Shown here in pieces: positions 48,535-57,344 of a DNA stretch of 64,000 bases (position 1 is the first letter of the stretch; each line of letters begins with the position of its first letter). Origin of the DNA: Acidovorax sp. 106. Lineage in GTDB: Bacteria; Pseudomonadota; Gammaproteobacteria; Burkholderiales; Burkholderiaceae_C. Where the stretch lies: assembly GCF_003663825.1 (NCBI RefSeq), contig NZ_RCCC01000001.1, positions 4,100,501-4,164,500 on the forward strand, in the 5' to 3' direction. The translations under genes were made by a program, and so were the position numbers. Below the pieces are notes generated by a model. It was given only the letters and a program-made list of their open reading frames with translations. It searched no databases and was not told where the DNA came from.

Positions 48535-48573
48535 TAGCCTCTTTATCCCCGCCACCTGCCGCAAGCTGACCGC

Positions 48574-49887
48574 ATGAACACCCCCTGCGACTTACCCTTT
48601 CACATCGGCAAGTACCAAGTGCAGGCCGAGCTGGGGCGGGGCGCCACCGGGGTGGTTTACTTGGCGGTGGACGGTTTCAAGGGCCGCCAGGTGGCCATCA
48701 AAGAGGTGCACGCCCACCTGCTGCGCAAGCCCGACGATGCCGATCGCTACCGCAAGCTGCTGCGCAACGAGGTGATGCTCACGGCCCGGCTGCGGCACCC
48801 CAACATCGTGCGCCTGCTCGATGCCGACGAGCAAGCCACCCAGCCCTATCTGGTGCTGGAATATGTCGATGGCCAGCCCCTGTCGGCTTTCACCACGCCC
48901 GACACCCTGTTGCCCGTGGCCCAGGTGCTCGACATTGCCTACAAATGCTGCAACGCGCTGGAGCATGCCCAGCGCGAAGGCCTGGTGCACCGCGACATCA
49001 AGCCCGCCAACGTGCTGCTGTCGAAAGAGGGCGAGGTCAAGCTCACCGACTTTGGCGCCGCCCTGGCGGTGCGCAGTGATGCCACGCAACTGGCCGGGTT
49101 GGTGGGCTCGCCCTCGTACATGTCGCCCGAACAGGTGCAAGAGCAGGACCTGACGCACCACAGCGACATGTTCTCGCTGGCAGTGGTGGTGTACGAGCTG
49201 CTGACCGGGCGCCGCCCGTTCGATGCGGACACCGACTTCGCCACCCTCTACCGCATCACCCACGAAGCGCCCACCGCACCGCGCCTGCTGCGCACCGATT
49301 TGCCCGAACACCTGGACGCCGTGCTGCTGCGCGCCCTGGCCAAGCGCCCCCAAGACCGCTTTGCCACCTGGGCCGACTTTGCCGACGCCTTGCTCACCGT
49401 GCAGCACGCGCTGCCCGCCCAGCGCACGCAAGACTCCGAAGCGCAGCGCTTTGCCCTGCTGCGGGCCTTGCCGTTTTTTGCCGACTTCCACGACGTGGCG
49501 CTGTGGGAGCTGATGCGCCTGGGCCGCTGGCGCTGGGCCCCCAAGGGCAAGGTCATCCTGTTTGAAGGCCAGCCTGGCGACTCGTTCTACGTGCTGGTGG
49601 AAGGGCGCGTCAGCATCACCCGAGAGGGCTGGCAACTGAGCACGCTGGGCCCGGGTGTCACGCTGGGCGAGATGACCTATTTGCAACCCGAGCACAAGAT
49701 CCGCAGCGCCACCGCTACTGCGGAAACCGACGTGCTGGTACTCAAAGTGCGCAACCCCTCCCTGCGCGAGGCGTCTGCCGATCTGCAGTCCCGTTTTGAC
49801 AAGGCTTTTATCAAGGTGCTGGTGTCGCGGCTTGCGGCTACCAGTAAGCAGTTGGGGTCTTGGGAATTGAGTTCGCCGGAGGAGTGA
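48574..49887 (+). CDS. Ser/Thr protein kinase fused to a cyclic-nucleotide-binding domain
   Basis: 437 residues. Hanks-type kinase (about 12-280): glycine loop GRGATG (21-26), K43 in VAIKEV, catalytic HRDIKPAN (D141), DFG (159-161) and GSPSYMSPEQ. No transmembrane helix follows. Instead, residues 300-425 form a cNMP-binding-like domain with ILFEGQPGDSFYVLVEGRVSI and LGEMTYL, although the phosphate-binding RxA signature is not clear. I infer a cytosolic kinase regulated in cis by a small ligand or the empty fold. It lies 39 bp after the PLP-enzyme gene and may be co-transcribed. Confidence 0.9.
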   Translation: MNTPCDLPFHIGKYQVQAELGRGATGVVYLAVDGFKGRQVAIKEVHAHLLRKPDDADRYRKLLRNEVMLTARLRHPNIVRLLDADEQATQPYLVLEYVDGQPLSAFTTPDTLLPVAQVLDIAYKCCNALEHAQREGLVHRDIKPANVLLSKEGEVKLTDFGAALAVRSDATQLAGLVGSPSYMSPEQVQEQDLTHHSDMFSLAVVVYELLTGRRPFDADTDFATLYRITHEAPTAPRLLRTDLPEHLDAVLLRALAKRPQDRFATWADFADALLTVQHALPAQRTQDSEAQRFALLRALPFFADFHDVALWELMRLGRWRWAPKGKVILFEGQPGDSFYVLVEGRVSITREGWQLSTLGPGVTLGEMTYLQPEHKIRSATATAETDVLVLKVRNPSLREASADLQSRFDKAFIKVLVSRLAATSKQLGSWELSSPEE

Positions 49888-50159
49888 GAGGTGTTGCGCT
49901 GCCAGTTGGGGCTGTTGGGCCTTGTACAAGCACTGATTGCAAAAGCGGATGGGGCGACAGTCAGGGCTTGTGGTCGGCGGGCTGGGTTCTCGCGTTCATT
50001 AAGGCATGGTGTTGAATGACTGCTTTGGTGAAAATCGTACAGCCGCTTTGGGCCCCTAGCCGACGGTGGACACCCCTTCAAAAGCGGTCATTGTTTCAAA
50101 CGGATTGGTATCTCGCAGCCTCCAGTTCATGTCACAGGATTAAGTGAAGCACCATCACC

Positions 50160-50612
50160 ATGCCAAGTACTCTGCGTCTGTGGTTCGAGTTTGACTCCGA
50201 CGGAACGGGTGAGCTGTTCGCCGAGGTTACATCAGGGAAATTCTCAGGAACTGGCTCTGCATGGTTCGATGCTCAAGCACTCCTTGAATTTGGGGAGACT
50301 CTTGCCTCTGCGTATCCCTTGCCGTCCGACACGCCACTTTCGCTGGAGGGAGGCTACTGGGCTAAGTCAGGAGCAGTCATCGAGCAGCTTCATCTTGGCC
50401 TCAGGTTCTATCCCATCGGATCGATAGGGAAGGTTGGCTGTCGAGTCACCCTGGCGACCCCAGTGCACGAGGGTCAAGATCGGCCCGAAGCGCAGTCTAT
50501 GGTCGCAGTAGAGCTGAACACCAACTACGAGCAGCTACGTACCTTCGCCCACTCAATTGAGGCACTTGCGAAGGGGGCGATTGTTGAGGCTGTTCTACAA
50601 ACTGAGGGCTAG
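50160..50612 (+). CDS. Orphan hypothetical protein, possibly immunity-like
   Basis: 150 residues, no signal peptide and no membrane segment. Conserved-looking features: LWFEFDSDGTGELFAEV, FSGTGSAWFD and HLGLRFYPIG. I have a loose memory of similar proteins in scattered bacteria without known function. The DNA is less GC-rich in codon choice than the neighbours, and about 270 bp upstream and almost 490 bp downstream hold no gene. This suggests horizontal arrival or a remnant of a larger locus. Confidence 0.65.
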   Translation: MPSTLRLWFEFDSDGTGELFAEVTSGKFSGTGSAWFDAQALLEFGETLASAYPLPSDTPLSLEGGYWAKSGAVIEQLHLGLRFYPIGSIGKVGCRVTLATPVHEGQDRPEAQSMVAVELNTNYEQLRTFAHSIEALAKGAIVEAVLQTEG

Positions 50613-50967
50613 CCTCTACGCCTAGAAGACCTACCTGCGGCGGGTACCTGCCATCAAGCGTTGAGCGTCTGCTTCCACACGTACCAACGGCCGCTCGTGG
50701 CCGAATTCTGCCTCACAGAAGCAGCGCCGAATAACTCCTCGGGTTGACTTGTTGCTGCGGGCAACTGGAGCTGGCATTGAAGGCCAGTGGTTCAGTCAGA
50801 TTGCAAAGATTGAAACGCCTTTGCAATGGGCCATTTCCTTATAGCCCTTCAGTCCGGAAAGTCCCGATTTATTGCACCCACTGTGATGGTGTTTTCTCAA
50901 CTCCCTTCATCTTGCACCCATCTTCGGGTGTGCTTTGAACCCACCCTTAAGCGTATGAGCCCAAAGA
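50613..50967. other. Gene-poor spacer after the orphan gene
   Basis: No convincing coding region. A small hairpin GCACCC-N6-GGGTGTGC lies at about 50917-50935. A 64-codon frame at 50744 has no ribosome site or protein character. Base composition is less GC-rich than elsewhere. Confidence 0.5.
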
Positions 50968-50996
50968 TAGACATCTCAAATGAGAATGTTTATCAT
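50968..50996 (+). promoter_or_regulatory. Promoter overlapped by a Fur box, sodA operon
   Basis: TAGACA (50968-50973), 17-bp spacer, TATCAT (50991-50996). The sequence TGAGAATGTTTATCA at 50981-50995 matches the 7-1-7 Fur consensus TGATAATNATTATCA at all but 2 positions and covers the spacer and -10. Iron-loaded Fur would block RNA polymerase here. The leader would be about 97 nt. Confidence 0.75.
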
Positions 50997-51099
50997 TCAT
51001 GTGCCTGACTACGCAGCACTCCTGCCAACGCAAAAGGTTCTACCCCCATGACCGCACCTCGGCGGCCAACGCATGCGGGGCCTTTTCAGGAGTTGCTTC

Positions 51100-51594
51100 A
51101 TGAACCTCAGCGCGTCGGTCAGCCCTCTCTTTCATCGGGCAGAAGTGCCTGCACATTCGCCCCTGGATGACTGGGAGCGGCTGATGCGCCGCGCGGCTTC
51201 TGCCATGCATCTGCAGCAGCCGCGCATGGCGCTGGCGTATCAGCGCCAAGCCCTGGCGCTGGCGACCGAGATGGCGCTGGAGCCGCGTGTGGGGCGTGAA
51301 GACGATTGCGCGGCGGCGTGGGTGGTGTCGCACCTTAACCTGGCAGAGCTGGCGCAAGAGGCGGGCGACCCGGCTGAATCAAGGCGCTTGCTGTGTGCGG
51401 CGCATGCCACCTTGCTGCGCTGGATGGGGGACCCCGCCTGCGCCCCGGCCTTGCGCCAGGCGGCCCTTCGCCATGCGCGCGAAACCCTGGCGGCGCTGCT
51501 GCGCCATGCAGCGGCCTATGGGGCTCCACCCGATGCAGAAGTGACCCGGCTGTTACAGGCCGATGTGCCCTGGCCGTCCATGCGGCCTAATTGA
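51100..51594 (+). CDS. Helical protein of the Fur-sodA operon
   Basis: 164 residues, Ala/Leu-rich and helical, no signal peptide. It resembles the small protein encoded just before sodA in iron-regulated operons of Pseudomonas (OrfX/PA4469 position), judging by size and place. Its function is unknown; the pattern of pairs of helices recalls a TPR-like fold. CAGGAG lies 7 bases before the ATG at 51100. It is the first gene after the Fur box, with sodA 135 bp downstream. Confidence 0.75.
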   Translation: MNLSASVSPLFHRAEVPAHSPLDDWERLMRRAASAMHLQQPRMALAYQRQALALATEMALEPRVGREDDCAAAWVVSHLNLAELAQEAGDPAESRRLLCAAHATLLRWMGDPACAPALRQAALRHARETLAALLRHAAAYGAPPDAEVTRLLQADVPWPSMRPN

Positions 51595-51729
51595 TCGATT
51601 GGGGCGCGTGCTGCATGCGCTCGCATCTTTCCCGCTTGTTCCCGTTTGTTCATGCAGGGGCGTGCTCTCTCCCACTCGCACCTGGCTGCACCGCCTCACC
51701 CAACCCTTTTTTAACCGGAGGATGTTCCC

Positions 51730-52353
51730 TTGCCATACACCTTGCCCCCATTGCCCTACGCCTACGACGCGCTGGAGCCGCACGTGGATGCCCGTACCAT
51801 GGAGATCCACCACACGCGCCACCACCAGACCTACATCAACAACCTGAATGCCGCGTTGCAAGGCACACCGCATGCCGACTTGCCGATCGACGAGCTGGTG
51901 TCGCGCCTGGTGCTGCTGCCCGAGGCGCTGCAGCCCGCCGTGCGCAACAACGGCGGGGGGCACGCCAACCACAGCCTGTTCTGGCGCGTGATGTCACCCA
52001 CCGGTGGTGGCTCGCCGCAGGGCGAATTGGCCCGTGCCATCGACGCAGAGCTGGGTGGGTTTGGTGCGTTCAAAGACGCGTTCACCAAGGCCGCCATCAG
52101 CCGTTTTGGCAGTGGCTGGGCCTGGCTCAGCGTGTCGCCGCAGGGCACGCTGGTGGTAGAGAGCACGGGCAACCAGGACAGCCCGCTCATGTCGGGCCTG
52201 ATGTCGGGCAACACCCCCATCCTGGGGCTGGACGTGTGGGAGCACGCCTATTACCTGCACTACCAAAACCGACGCGCCGACTACATCGCCGCTTTCTACA
52301 ACGTCATCGACTGGCCCGAGGTGGCCCGCCGCTATGCGCAGGCTCGGGCCTGA
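51730..52353 (+). CDS. sodA: Superoxide dismutase, manganese type
   Basis: 207 residues. Metal ligands H27, H81, D168 and H172 are in place ([26 protein letters not shown]). Manganese-type markers are GGGHANHS and Gln149 in GNQDSPLM, as in E. coli SodA, instead of the iron-type pattern. It converts superoxide to oxygen and hydrogen peroxide. The start codon is TTG, supported by a perfect GGAGG 8 bases upstream; the ATG seven bases earlier is out of frame. Control by Fur would raise this Mn enzyme when iron is scarce. Confidence 0.93.
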   Translation: MPYTLPPLPYAYDALEPHVDARTMEIHHTRHHQTYINNLNAALQGTPHADLPIDELVSRLVLLPEALQPAVRNNGGGHANHSLFWRVMSPTGGGSPQGELARAIDAELGGFGAFKDAFTKAAISRFGSGWAWLSVSPQGTLVVESTGNQDSPLMSGLMSGNTPILGLDVWEHAYYLHYQNRRADYIAAFYNVIDWPEVARRYAQARA

Positions 52354-52422
52354 GGTGGCGCAGCGCCCTTGACTTGACCTTGTTGTCGCGTCCGTCTTCT
52401 GCCCTTTTGCAAGGCCACCGCC

Positions 52423-53418
52423 ATGTCTACACCGCATGTTTCCCAAGCGCCATCCCATGTCCCTGTGGCTGCAAGCCCCGCCCCAGCCTTAGTTGGGGCG
52501 GGGGCGGCCGAGGAGGGCGATGACGGCACCGTGCAGCCCGCCTACCTGCGCTGGCAGGGGCACTGGCGCCAGCGCCTGGGCTTGGCCATCGTGTTGCTGG
52601 GGGCCGTAGTGCTGGCTTTGCATGGCTGGCGCATGGTGGCTACGCAGCCGCTGGTGCGCGATGCCTTGCTGGGCGGGCTGCTGGCGGCCCTTGCCACCGC
52701 GCTGGGGGCCGTGCCGGTGTGGTTCTCGCAGCAGCTGTCAGCCCGGGTGCAAGACACCTTGTTTGGCTTTGGCGCGGGCGTGATGCTGGCGGCCTGCTCG
52801 TTCTCGCTGATCTTGCCGGGCCTGCAAGCCGCCCGCGCGGCTGGGGCCGGGGGCTGGGCCGCTGGGGGCACCATCGGCGCTGCCATTTTGCTGGGGGCTG
52901 CGGCACTGCTGTGCCTGGAGCGGTGGCTGCCGCACGAGCATTTCATCAAAGGAGTCGAGGGCCAGGCCTCGCGCACGCTGCGGCGCACCTGGCTGTTTGT
53001 GTTTGCGATTGCGCTGCACAACTTGCCCGAGGGGTTGGCCATTGGCGTGGCCTACGCTGGCGGCGATGCCTTACGCGCCGGGGCTTTGACCACAGGCATT
53101 GCGATCCAGGATGTGCCTGAGGGGCTGGTGGTGGCGGTGGCGTTGCTGGCTGCGGGCTACCGCCGCACGGTGGCGGTGGGGCTGGGCATGGCCTCGGGGT
53201 TGGTCGAGCCGCTGGGCGCCGTGCTGGGGGCGGTGGTCATCAGCCATGCAGCCAGCCTGCTGCCCTGGGGGCTGGGCTTTGCTGCGGGGGCCATGTTGTT
53301 CGTCATCAGCCACGAGATCATTCCCGAATCCCACCGCAAAGGGCACGAGGCCTGGGCCACTGGCGGGCTGATGTGGGGCTTTGTGCTGATGATGCTGCTG
53401 GACACCGCGCTGGGTTGA
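52423..53418 (+). CDS. ZIP-family metal transporter
   Basis: 331 residues. A long N-terminal tail and about 8 membrane helices, with the ZIP signature HNLPEGLAIGVA and the second metal helix QDVPEGLVVAVALL. ZIP proteins import divalent metals (Zn, Mn, Fe). As the third gene of a Fur-controlled operon with a Mn-dependent superoxide dismutase, manganese import is an attractive role, but this is inference. The same order (small protein, sodM, ZIP) is known in Pseudomonas aeruginosa. Confidence 0.9.
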   Translation: MSTPHVSQAPSHVPVAASPAPALVGAGAAEEGDDGTVQPAYLRWQGHWRQRLGLAIVLLGAVVLALHGWRMVATQPLVRDALLGGLLAALATALGAVPVWFSQQLSARVQDTLFGFGAGVMLAACSFSLILPGLQAARAAGAGGWAAGGTIGAAILLGAAALLCLERWLPHEHFIKGVEGQASRTLRRTWLFVFAIALHNLPEGLAIGVAYAGGDALRAGALTTGIAIQDVPEGLVVAVALLAAGYRRTVAVGLGMASGLVEPLGAVLGAVVISHAASLLPWGLGFAAGAMLFVISHEIIPESHRKGHEAWATGGLMWGFVLMMLLDTALG

Positions 53419-53444
53419 TGTCTCGCATCAGTGTGGCGATGGGT

Positions 53445-53506
53445 GCTATTTATTTGATAGCTGCTTGCGCTTGATTGGTAGGCGCTGCAGGCCGATTTGG
53501 CTTGAA
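53445..53506 (-). repeat. Two-hairpin interspersed repeat, copy E
   Basis: GCTAT...ATAGC followed by TTGCGCTTGAT...GGCGCTGCAGG in reverse orientation, between the convergent ZIP and SpmAB genes. Confidence 0.65.
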
Positions 53507-53519
53507 CCGTGACAAGCCC

Positions 53520-54749
53520 TCAACCAAAGAACTGGTAGCACACCACAATGGCCGCCACCACCCCGGCCAGCTCGGCCAGCAGCGCGCAGGCCACGGCGTG
53601 CCGGGCACGTTGAATGCCCACGGCCCCAAAGTACACCGCCAGCACGTAAAAGGTGGTTTCGGTGCTGCCCTGGATGGTGGCCGCAGCCAGCGCGGCAAAG
53701 CTGTCTACGCCTTGCGTTTGCATGGTCTCGATCAACATCGCCCGCGCCGCACTGCCTGAAAACGGCTTGACCAGCGCAGTCGGCAGCGCGTCCACAAACC
53801 GTGCATCCACCCCCAGGGTGTTCACGCACCAGCGAATCCCCTCCAGCGCATACCCCAGCGCGCCCGATGCGCGCAGCACGCCCACCGCGCACAGCATGGC
53901 CACCAAGTAGGGCAGCAGCCCCTTGGCCACATCAAAGCCCTCGCGGGCGCCCTCTACAAAGGCTTCGTACACCGGCACCTTGCGCCAGGCGCCAATCGCC
54001 ACAAATGCCACCACCAGCCCAAACAGCGTGAGGTTGCCCAGCAGCGACGACAGCTGCGCCAGGGCTGCAGCACTCAGGCTGCTCAGCAATGCCATGAAGC
54101 CGCCCAACACCAGCGCTACTGGCAGCAAATACGCCAGCACCACCGGGTGCCACAGCGGCAGCCGTTGCACCACGGCCACGGCCAGCAGCCCGGCCAGGGT
54201 GGATGCAGATGTGGCCAGCAAGATGGGCAAAAACACCAGCGTAGGGTCGTGCGCCCCTTGCTGCATGCGGTACATGAAGATGGTGACAGGCAGCAGCGTG
54301 AGCGATGAGGCGTTGAGCACCAGGAACAGAATTTGCGCGTTGGTGGCAGTGGCGGGCTCGGGGTTCAACTCTTGCAGCGCACGCATGGCTTTGAGCCCCA
54401 TGGGCGTGGCGGCGTTGTCCAGCCCCAGCGCGTTGGCGGCAAAGTTCAAAGTCATCAAGCCCAGGGCAGGGTGGCCGCGCGGCACCTCGGGCATCAGGCG
54501 GGCAAACAGGGGTGCCAGCCAGCGCGCCAGCACATCCACAATGCCGGCCTTTTCTGCGATGCGCAAAAAGCCCAGCCACAGCGTGAGCGTGCCAAACAGC
54601 AGCACCATCACCTCGACCGAGAGCTTGGCCATGGCAAACAGCGACTCGACCATGGCCGCAAACACCTGGGCCTGGCCGCCGAGAAGCCACTGGGCCAGGG
54701 CGGCAATGGCTGCCGTAAGAAAAAAGCCCAGCCAGAGGGTGTTGAGCAT
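53520..54749 (-). CDS. Fused SpmA-SpmB nucleoside-recognition membrane protein
   Basis: 409 residues. Two Gate/nucleoside-recognition domains in one chain: the SpmA-like half (about 1-200) with LNFAANALGLDNAATPMGLKAM and the SpmB-like half (about 215-409) with TALVKPFSGSAARAM and QGSTETTFYVLAVYFG. In Bacillus these are two separate spore-maturation proteins; in Gram-negatives fused forms are common and likely transport an unknown small molecule. About 10 membrane helices. The organism probably does not sporulate, so the name is historical. Confidence 0.9.
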   Translation of the reverse strand: MLNTLWLGFFLTAAIAALAQWLLGGQAQVFAAMVESLFAMAKLSVEVMVLLFGTLTLWLGFLRIAEKAGIVDVLARWLAPLFARLMPEVPRGHPALGLMTLNFAANALGLDNAATPMGLKAMRALQELNPEPATATNAQILFLVLNASSLTLLPVTIFMYRMQQGAHDPTLVFLPILLATSASTLAGLLAVAVVQRLPLWHPVVLAYLLPVALVLGGFMALLSSLSAAALAQLSSLLGNLTLFGLVVAFVAIGAWRKVPVYEAFVEGAREGFDVAKGLLPYLVAMLCAVGVLRASGALGYALEGIRWCVNTLGVDARFVDALPTALVKPFSGSAARAMLIETMQTQGVDSFAALAAATIQGSTETTFYVLAVYFGAVGIQRARHAVACALLAELAGVVAAIVVCYQFFG

Positions 54750-55147
54750 GTGAAGTGATCGCGGGGATTGGATTTGGAGGCTGCAGGGAAAGGTCGGGCG
54801 CAGCGATATGCGAAGCAGTTTAAGAGAGGTTCCAAGCCTGGGCTGGCTGCAGCTGTGCGTGGGTGGCAGGCAACATGGATCAGCGCCCGGATTTGACTGA
54901 AATCAAAATCTGTTTGTTTTTATTATTTATGCTGATTTTTGATGAATTGGCGTTGTTGCTTCTGCCAAAAAATTCAGGCGTAATCGCAAAAATGAGATTT
55001 TCCGGCAGCGTTGCAAGCTTGAGTGCCGTGTAGCCAAGGAGCATCGCGGTCTTCGCCAGCAGCTTGGTTTTGTGGCTTGTGATGCATGTGCCGAAGCTTG
55101 CACAGGATGATGAGCGCAAGGTTTCCAGTCGTCTAAAAGAGGGTTCC
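54750..55147. other. Intergenic region upstream of the chemoreceptor gene
   Basis: About 400 bp without a supported gene. It includes an AT-rich stretch (about 54890-54990) unlike its surroundings, which may hold the chemoreceptor promoter. I did not find a sigma28-type TAAA-N15-GCCGATAA site. Confidence 0.4.
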
Positions 55148-56944
55148 ATGAACAACTTGAAGATTTCCACCCGCCTGTCTGGCGCGTTTGCCTTGCTGGT
55201 GTTGATGCTGGTGGGCTTGGCCGTTGCAGCGATGGCCCAGCTGTCGGCCATGCGTGCGGCCACTGTCGAGATCAGCGACAACTGGTTGCCCAGCGTGGAG
55301 GTGGTCAACAGCATTGACGCACAAGCCTCGGCGTTACGTTTGATCGTGCTCACCCACATCATGAACACCGACGAGGCAGCCATGGCCAAGATCGACCAGC
55401 AACTGCTGGCGGGCCGCGCAAAAATGGCCCAACTGCGAAAAACGTATGAAACCTTCATCAGCAGCGCTGAAGAAAAAAAGCTCTATGAAGAGTTTGCAGA
55501 GAACTGGACCAAGTACATCTCCGTGAATGACACGGCTCTGGCCCACTCGCGCAAGAATGAGAACGACCAAGCTCGGGCGATCGTGGAGGGGGAGTCCGCC
55601 AAGCTCTTTCTTAAAAGCGGCGATATCTTGGACAAACTTGTCAAGTTGAACGCAGACGGTGCAGCCGCAGCCAAAAAAGACTCCGAACACACCTACAACA
55701 CAGCCCGCAACACCCTGCTGATCGTGGCCGCGCTGGCCATCGCCTTGGCCATTGCCGCCGCTCTGTGGCTCATCCGCTCCATCACAGCCCCCCTGTCACG
55801 CGCCGTAGAAGTGGCCGACCAAGTGGCCGCAGGCGACCTCAGCGCCCACATCGAAATCACCTCCACCGACGAAACCGGCCAGCTGCTCGGTGCCCTGCAA
55901 CGCATGCAGCAAAGCCTGGTGCGCACCGTGAGTGTCGTGCGCCAGAACTCTGAAAGCGTGGCCTCGGCCAGCGCCGAGATCGCCTCCGGCAACAACGACC
56001 TGAGCGCGCGCACCGAACAGCAAGCCTCGGCCTTGGAAGAAACCGCAGCGTCCATGGAAGAGCTCGGCTCTACCGTGCGCCAAAACGCAGACAACGCCCG
56101 CACGGCCAACCAACTGGCCATGAGCGCCTCCACGGTGGCTACGCAAGGCGGAGAAGTCGTGGCCGAAGTGGTGGAGACCATGAAAGGCATCAACGCCAGC
56201 AGCAACAAGATTGCAGACATCATCAGCGTGATCGACGGCATTGCGTTCCAGACCAACATCCTGGCGCTGAACGCCGCGGTGGAAGCCGCGCGAGCAGGCG
56301 AACAAGGCCGAGGCTTTGCCGTGGTGGCCTCTGAAGTACGCAACCTGGCAGGACGCAGCGCAGAAGCGGCCAAAGAAATCAAAAGCCTCATCATGGCCAG
56401 CGTAGAGCGGGTAGAGCAAGGCACCCTGCTGGTAGACAAAGCGGGCAGCACCATGACCGAAGTCGTCACCGCCATCCGGCGCGTGACAGACATCATGGGA
56501 GAAATCAGCGCGGCCAGCAGCGAGCAAAGCGCAGGCGTAGGCCAAGTGGGCGAAGCCGTCACGCAAATGGACCAGGCGACCCAGCAAAACGCAGCCTTGG
56601 TGGAAGAAATGGCGGCAGCGGCCAGCAGCTTGAACAGCCAAGCGGGCGAATTGGTGAACGCCGTGGCGGTGTTCAAGCTGGCGCACGATGCCAGCTACAG
56701 CGCCCCCAGTGCCCCTGGCGCCAGCTACAGCCCCCGCGCCAGCAGCGCCAGCACCTTGGGCAAAAGCCCCAGCGCCCGGCCTGCGCTGAGCAAACCCAAG
56801 GCGACAACGGCAAAAGCGCCAGCCCAAAGCAAGCCAGCAGCGAGCTTGGCAGCGCCTCAAGCGACGGCGCCTGCACCCAAGGCAACGCCAGCACCTAAAG
56901 CAGCGAAGGCCGGGGGCAATGACGATGAGTGGGAGAGCTTCTGA
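55148..56944 (+). CDS. Methyl-accepting chemotaxis protein, Tar-like
   Basis: 598 residues. Helix 1 near 10-32, a four-helix-bundle periplasmic sensor to about 190, helix 2 near 192-213, HAMP, then the long signalling coiled coil with the conserved hairpin tip (IIDGIAFQTNILALNAAVEAARAG region). An Ala/Pro/Ser/Lys linker of about 80 residues leads to the C-terminal EWESF, matching the CheR/CheB-binding xWxxF pentapeptide. So this receptor can recruit the methylation enzymes. The ligand is unknown. The ATG at 55148 was chosen over an earlier start since it begins the first helix. Confidence 0.95.
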   Translation: MNNLKISTRLSGAFALLVLMLVGLAVAAMAQLSAMRAATVEISDNWLPSVEVVNSIDAQASALRLIVLTHIMNTDEAAMAKIDQQLLAGRAKMAQLRKTYETFISSAEEKKLYEEFAENWTKYISVNDTALAHSRKNENDQARAIVEGESAKLFLKSGDILDKLVKLNADGAAAAKKDSEHTYNTARNTLLIVAALAIALAIAAALWLIRSITAPLSRAVEVADQVAAGDLSAHIEITSTDETGQLLGALQRMQQSLVRTVSVVRQNSESVASASAEIASGNNDLSARTEQQASALEETAASMEELGSTVRQNADNARTANQLAMSASTVATQGGEVVAEVVETMKGINASSNKIADIISVIDGIAFQTNILALNAAVEAARAGEQGRGFAVVASEVRNLAGRSAEAAKEIKSLIMASVERVEQGTLLVDKAGSTMTEVVTAIRRVTDIMGEISAASSEQSAGVGQVGEAVTQMDQATQQNAALVEEMAAAASSLNSQAGELVNAVAVFKLAHDASYSAPSAPGASYSPRASSASTLGKSPSARPALSKPKATTAKAPAQSKPAASLAAPQATAPAPKATPAPKAAKAGGNDDEWESF

Positions 56945-57000
56945 GCCGGGCTTGAGCGGGGAGGGGGCAACTCCTCTCGTCCTCACACCTGCACCTACCG

Positions 57001-57026
57001 AAGCACGCCTCAGAGCGTGCTTTTTT
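57001..57026 (+). terminator. Chemoreceptor gene terminator
   Basis: AAGCACGC (57001-57008) and GCGTGCTT (57015-57022), CTCAGA loop, six Ts. Confidence 0.88.
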
Positions 57027-57143
57027 GCTTTCGTCTCCCTGTCGTGTTTCGATAGCGTCCGTACGCGCAGTGAATGGGCCAAGAGGGGCGCTTTAGCACG
57101 CAGAAGGTGTTGGTGCCATGGTGAATTTGGGGCACAAACAGTC

Positions 57144-57157
57144 TTGATCTTTATCAA
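57144..57157. promoter_or_regulatory. Perfect FNR/ANR box
   Basis: TTGAT-CTTT-ATCAA equals the FNR consensus TTGAT-N4-ATCAA; the palindrome extends one more base on each side. TAAAAT at 57183-57188 would place a start about 44 bases downstream of its centre, close to the activating geometry. The next gene, 57345, starts about 190 bp downstream. The rest of 57027-57264 holds no gene. Confidence 0.6.
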
Positions 57158-57264
57158 GAAAGTCAACTTCAGCGATGGTTTTTAAAATGATAAAAATGGC
57201 AAATCGGAGAGGCTGGTTGTTTACCAATACGTACCCTCTTGCCTAAATCAACAGATCATTTGGT

Positions 57265-57317
57265 GATTAAGTAAAAGCAATATATTCGTTTGGGTTTTAA
57301 AGGCGCAAACCCAAAAT
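57265..57317 (+). promoter_or_regulatory. Peroxiredoxin promoter with sulfur-type upstream block
   Basis: An AT-rich block 57265-57305 containing AATATATTC, then TTGGGT (57290-57295), 16-bp spacer and CAAAAT (57312-57317). The block is about 85 percent identical to the one before sbp (58815). Transcription would start near 57324, with a 20-nt leader. Confidence 0.7.
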
Positions 57318-57344
57318 CAGGCTCCATCCACCAAGGAGCTTTGC

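Noticed and set aside
50744..50938. 64-codon frame in the spacer before the Fur box
   Set aside because: No ribosome site, clustered Cys codons at the start only, no conserved look.
54880..55458. 192-codon frame on the minus strand upstream of and into the chemoreceptor gene
   Set aside because: Overlaps the chemoreceptor start and signal region, has no ribosome site and reads Ser/Lys/Asn-rich without motifs.
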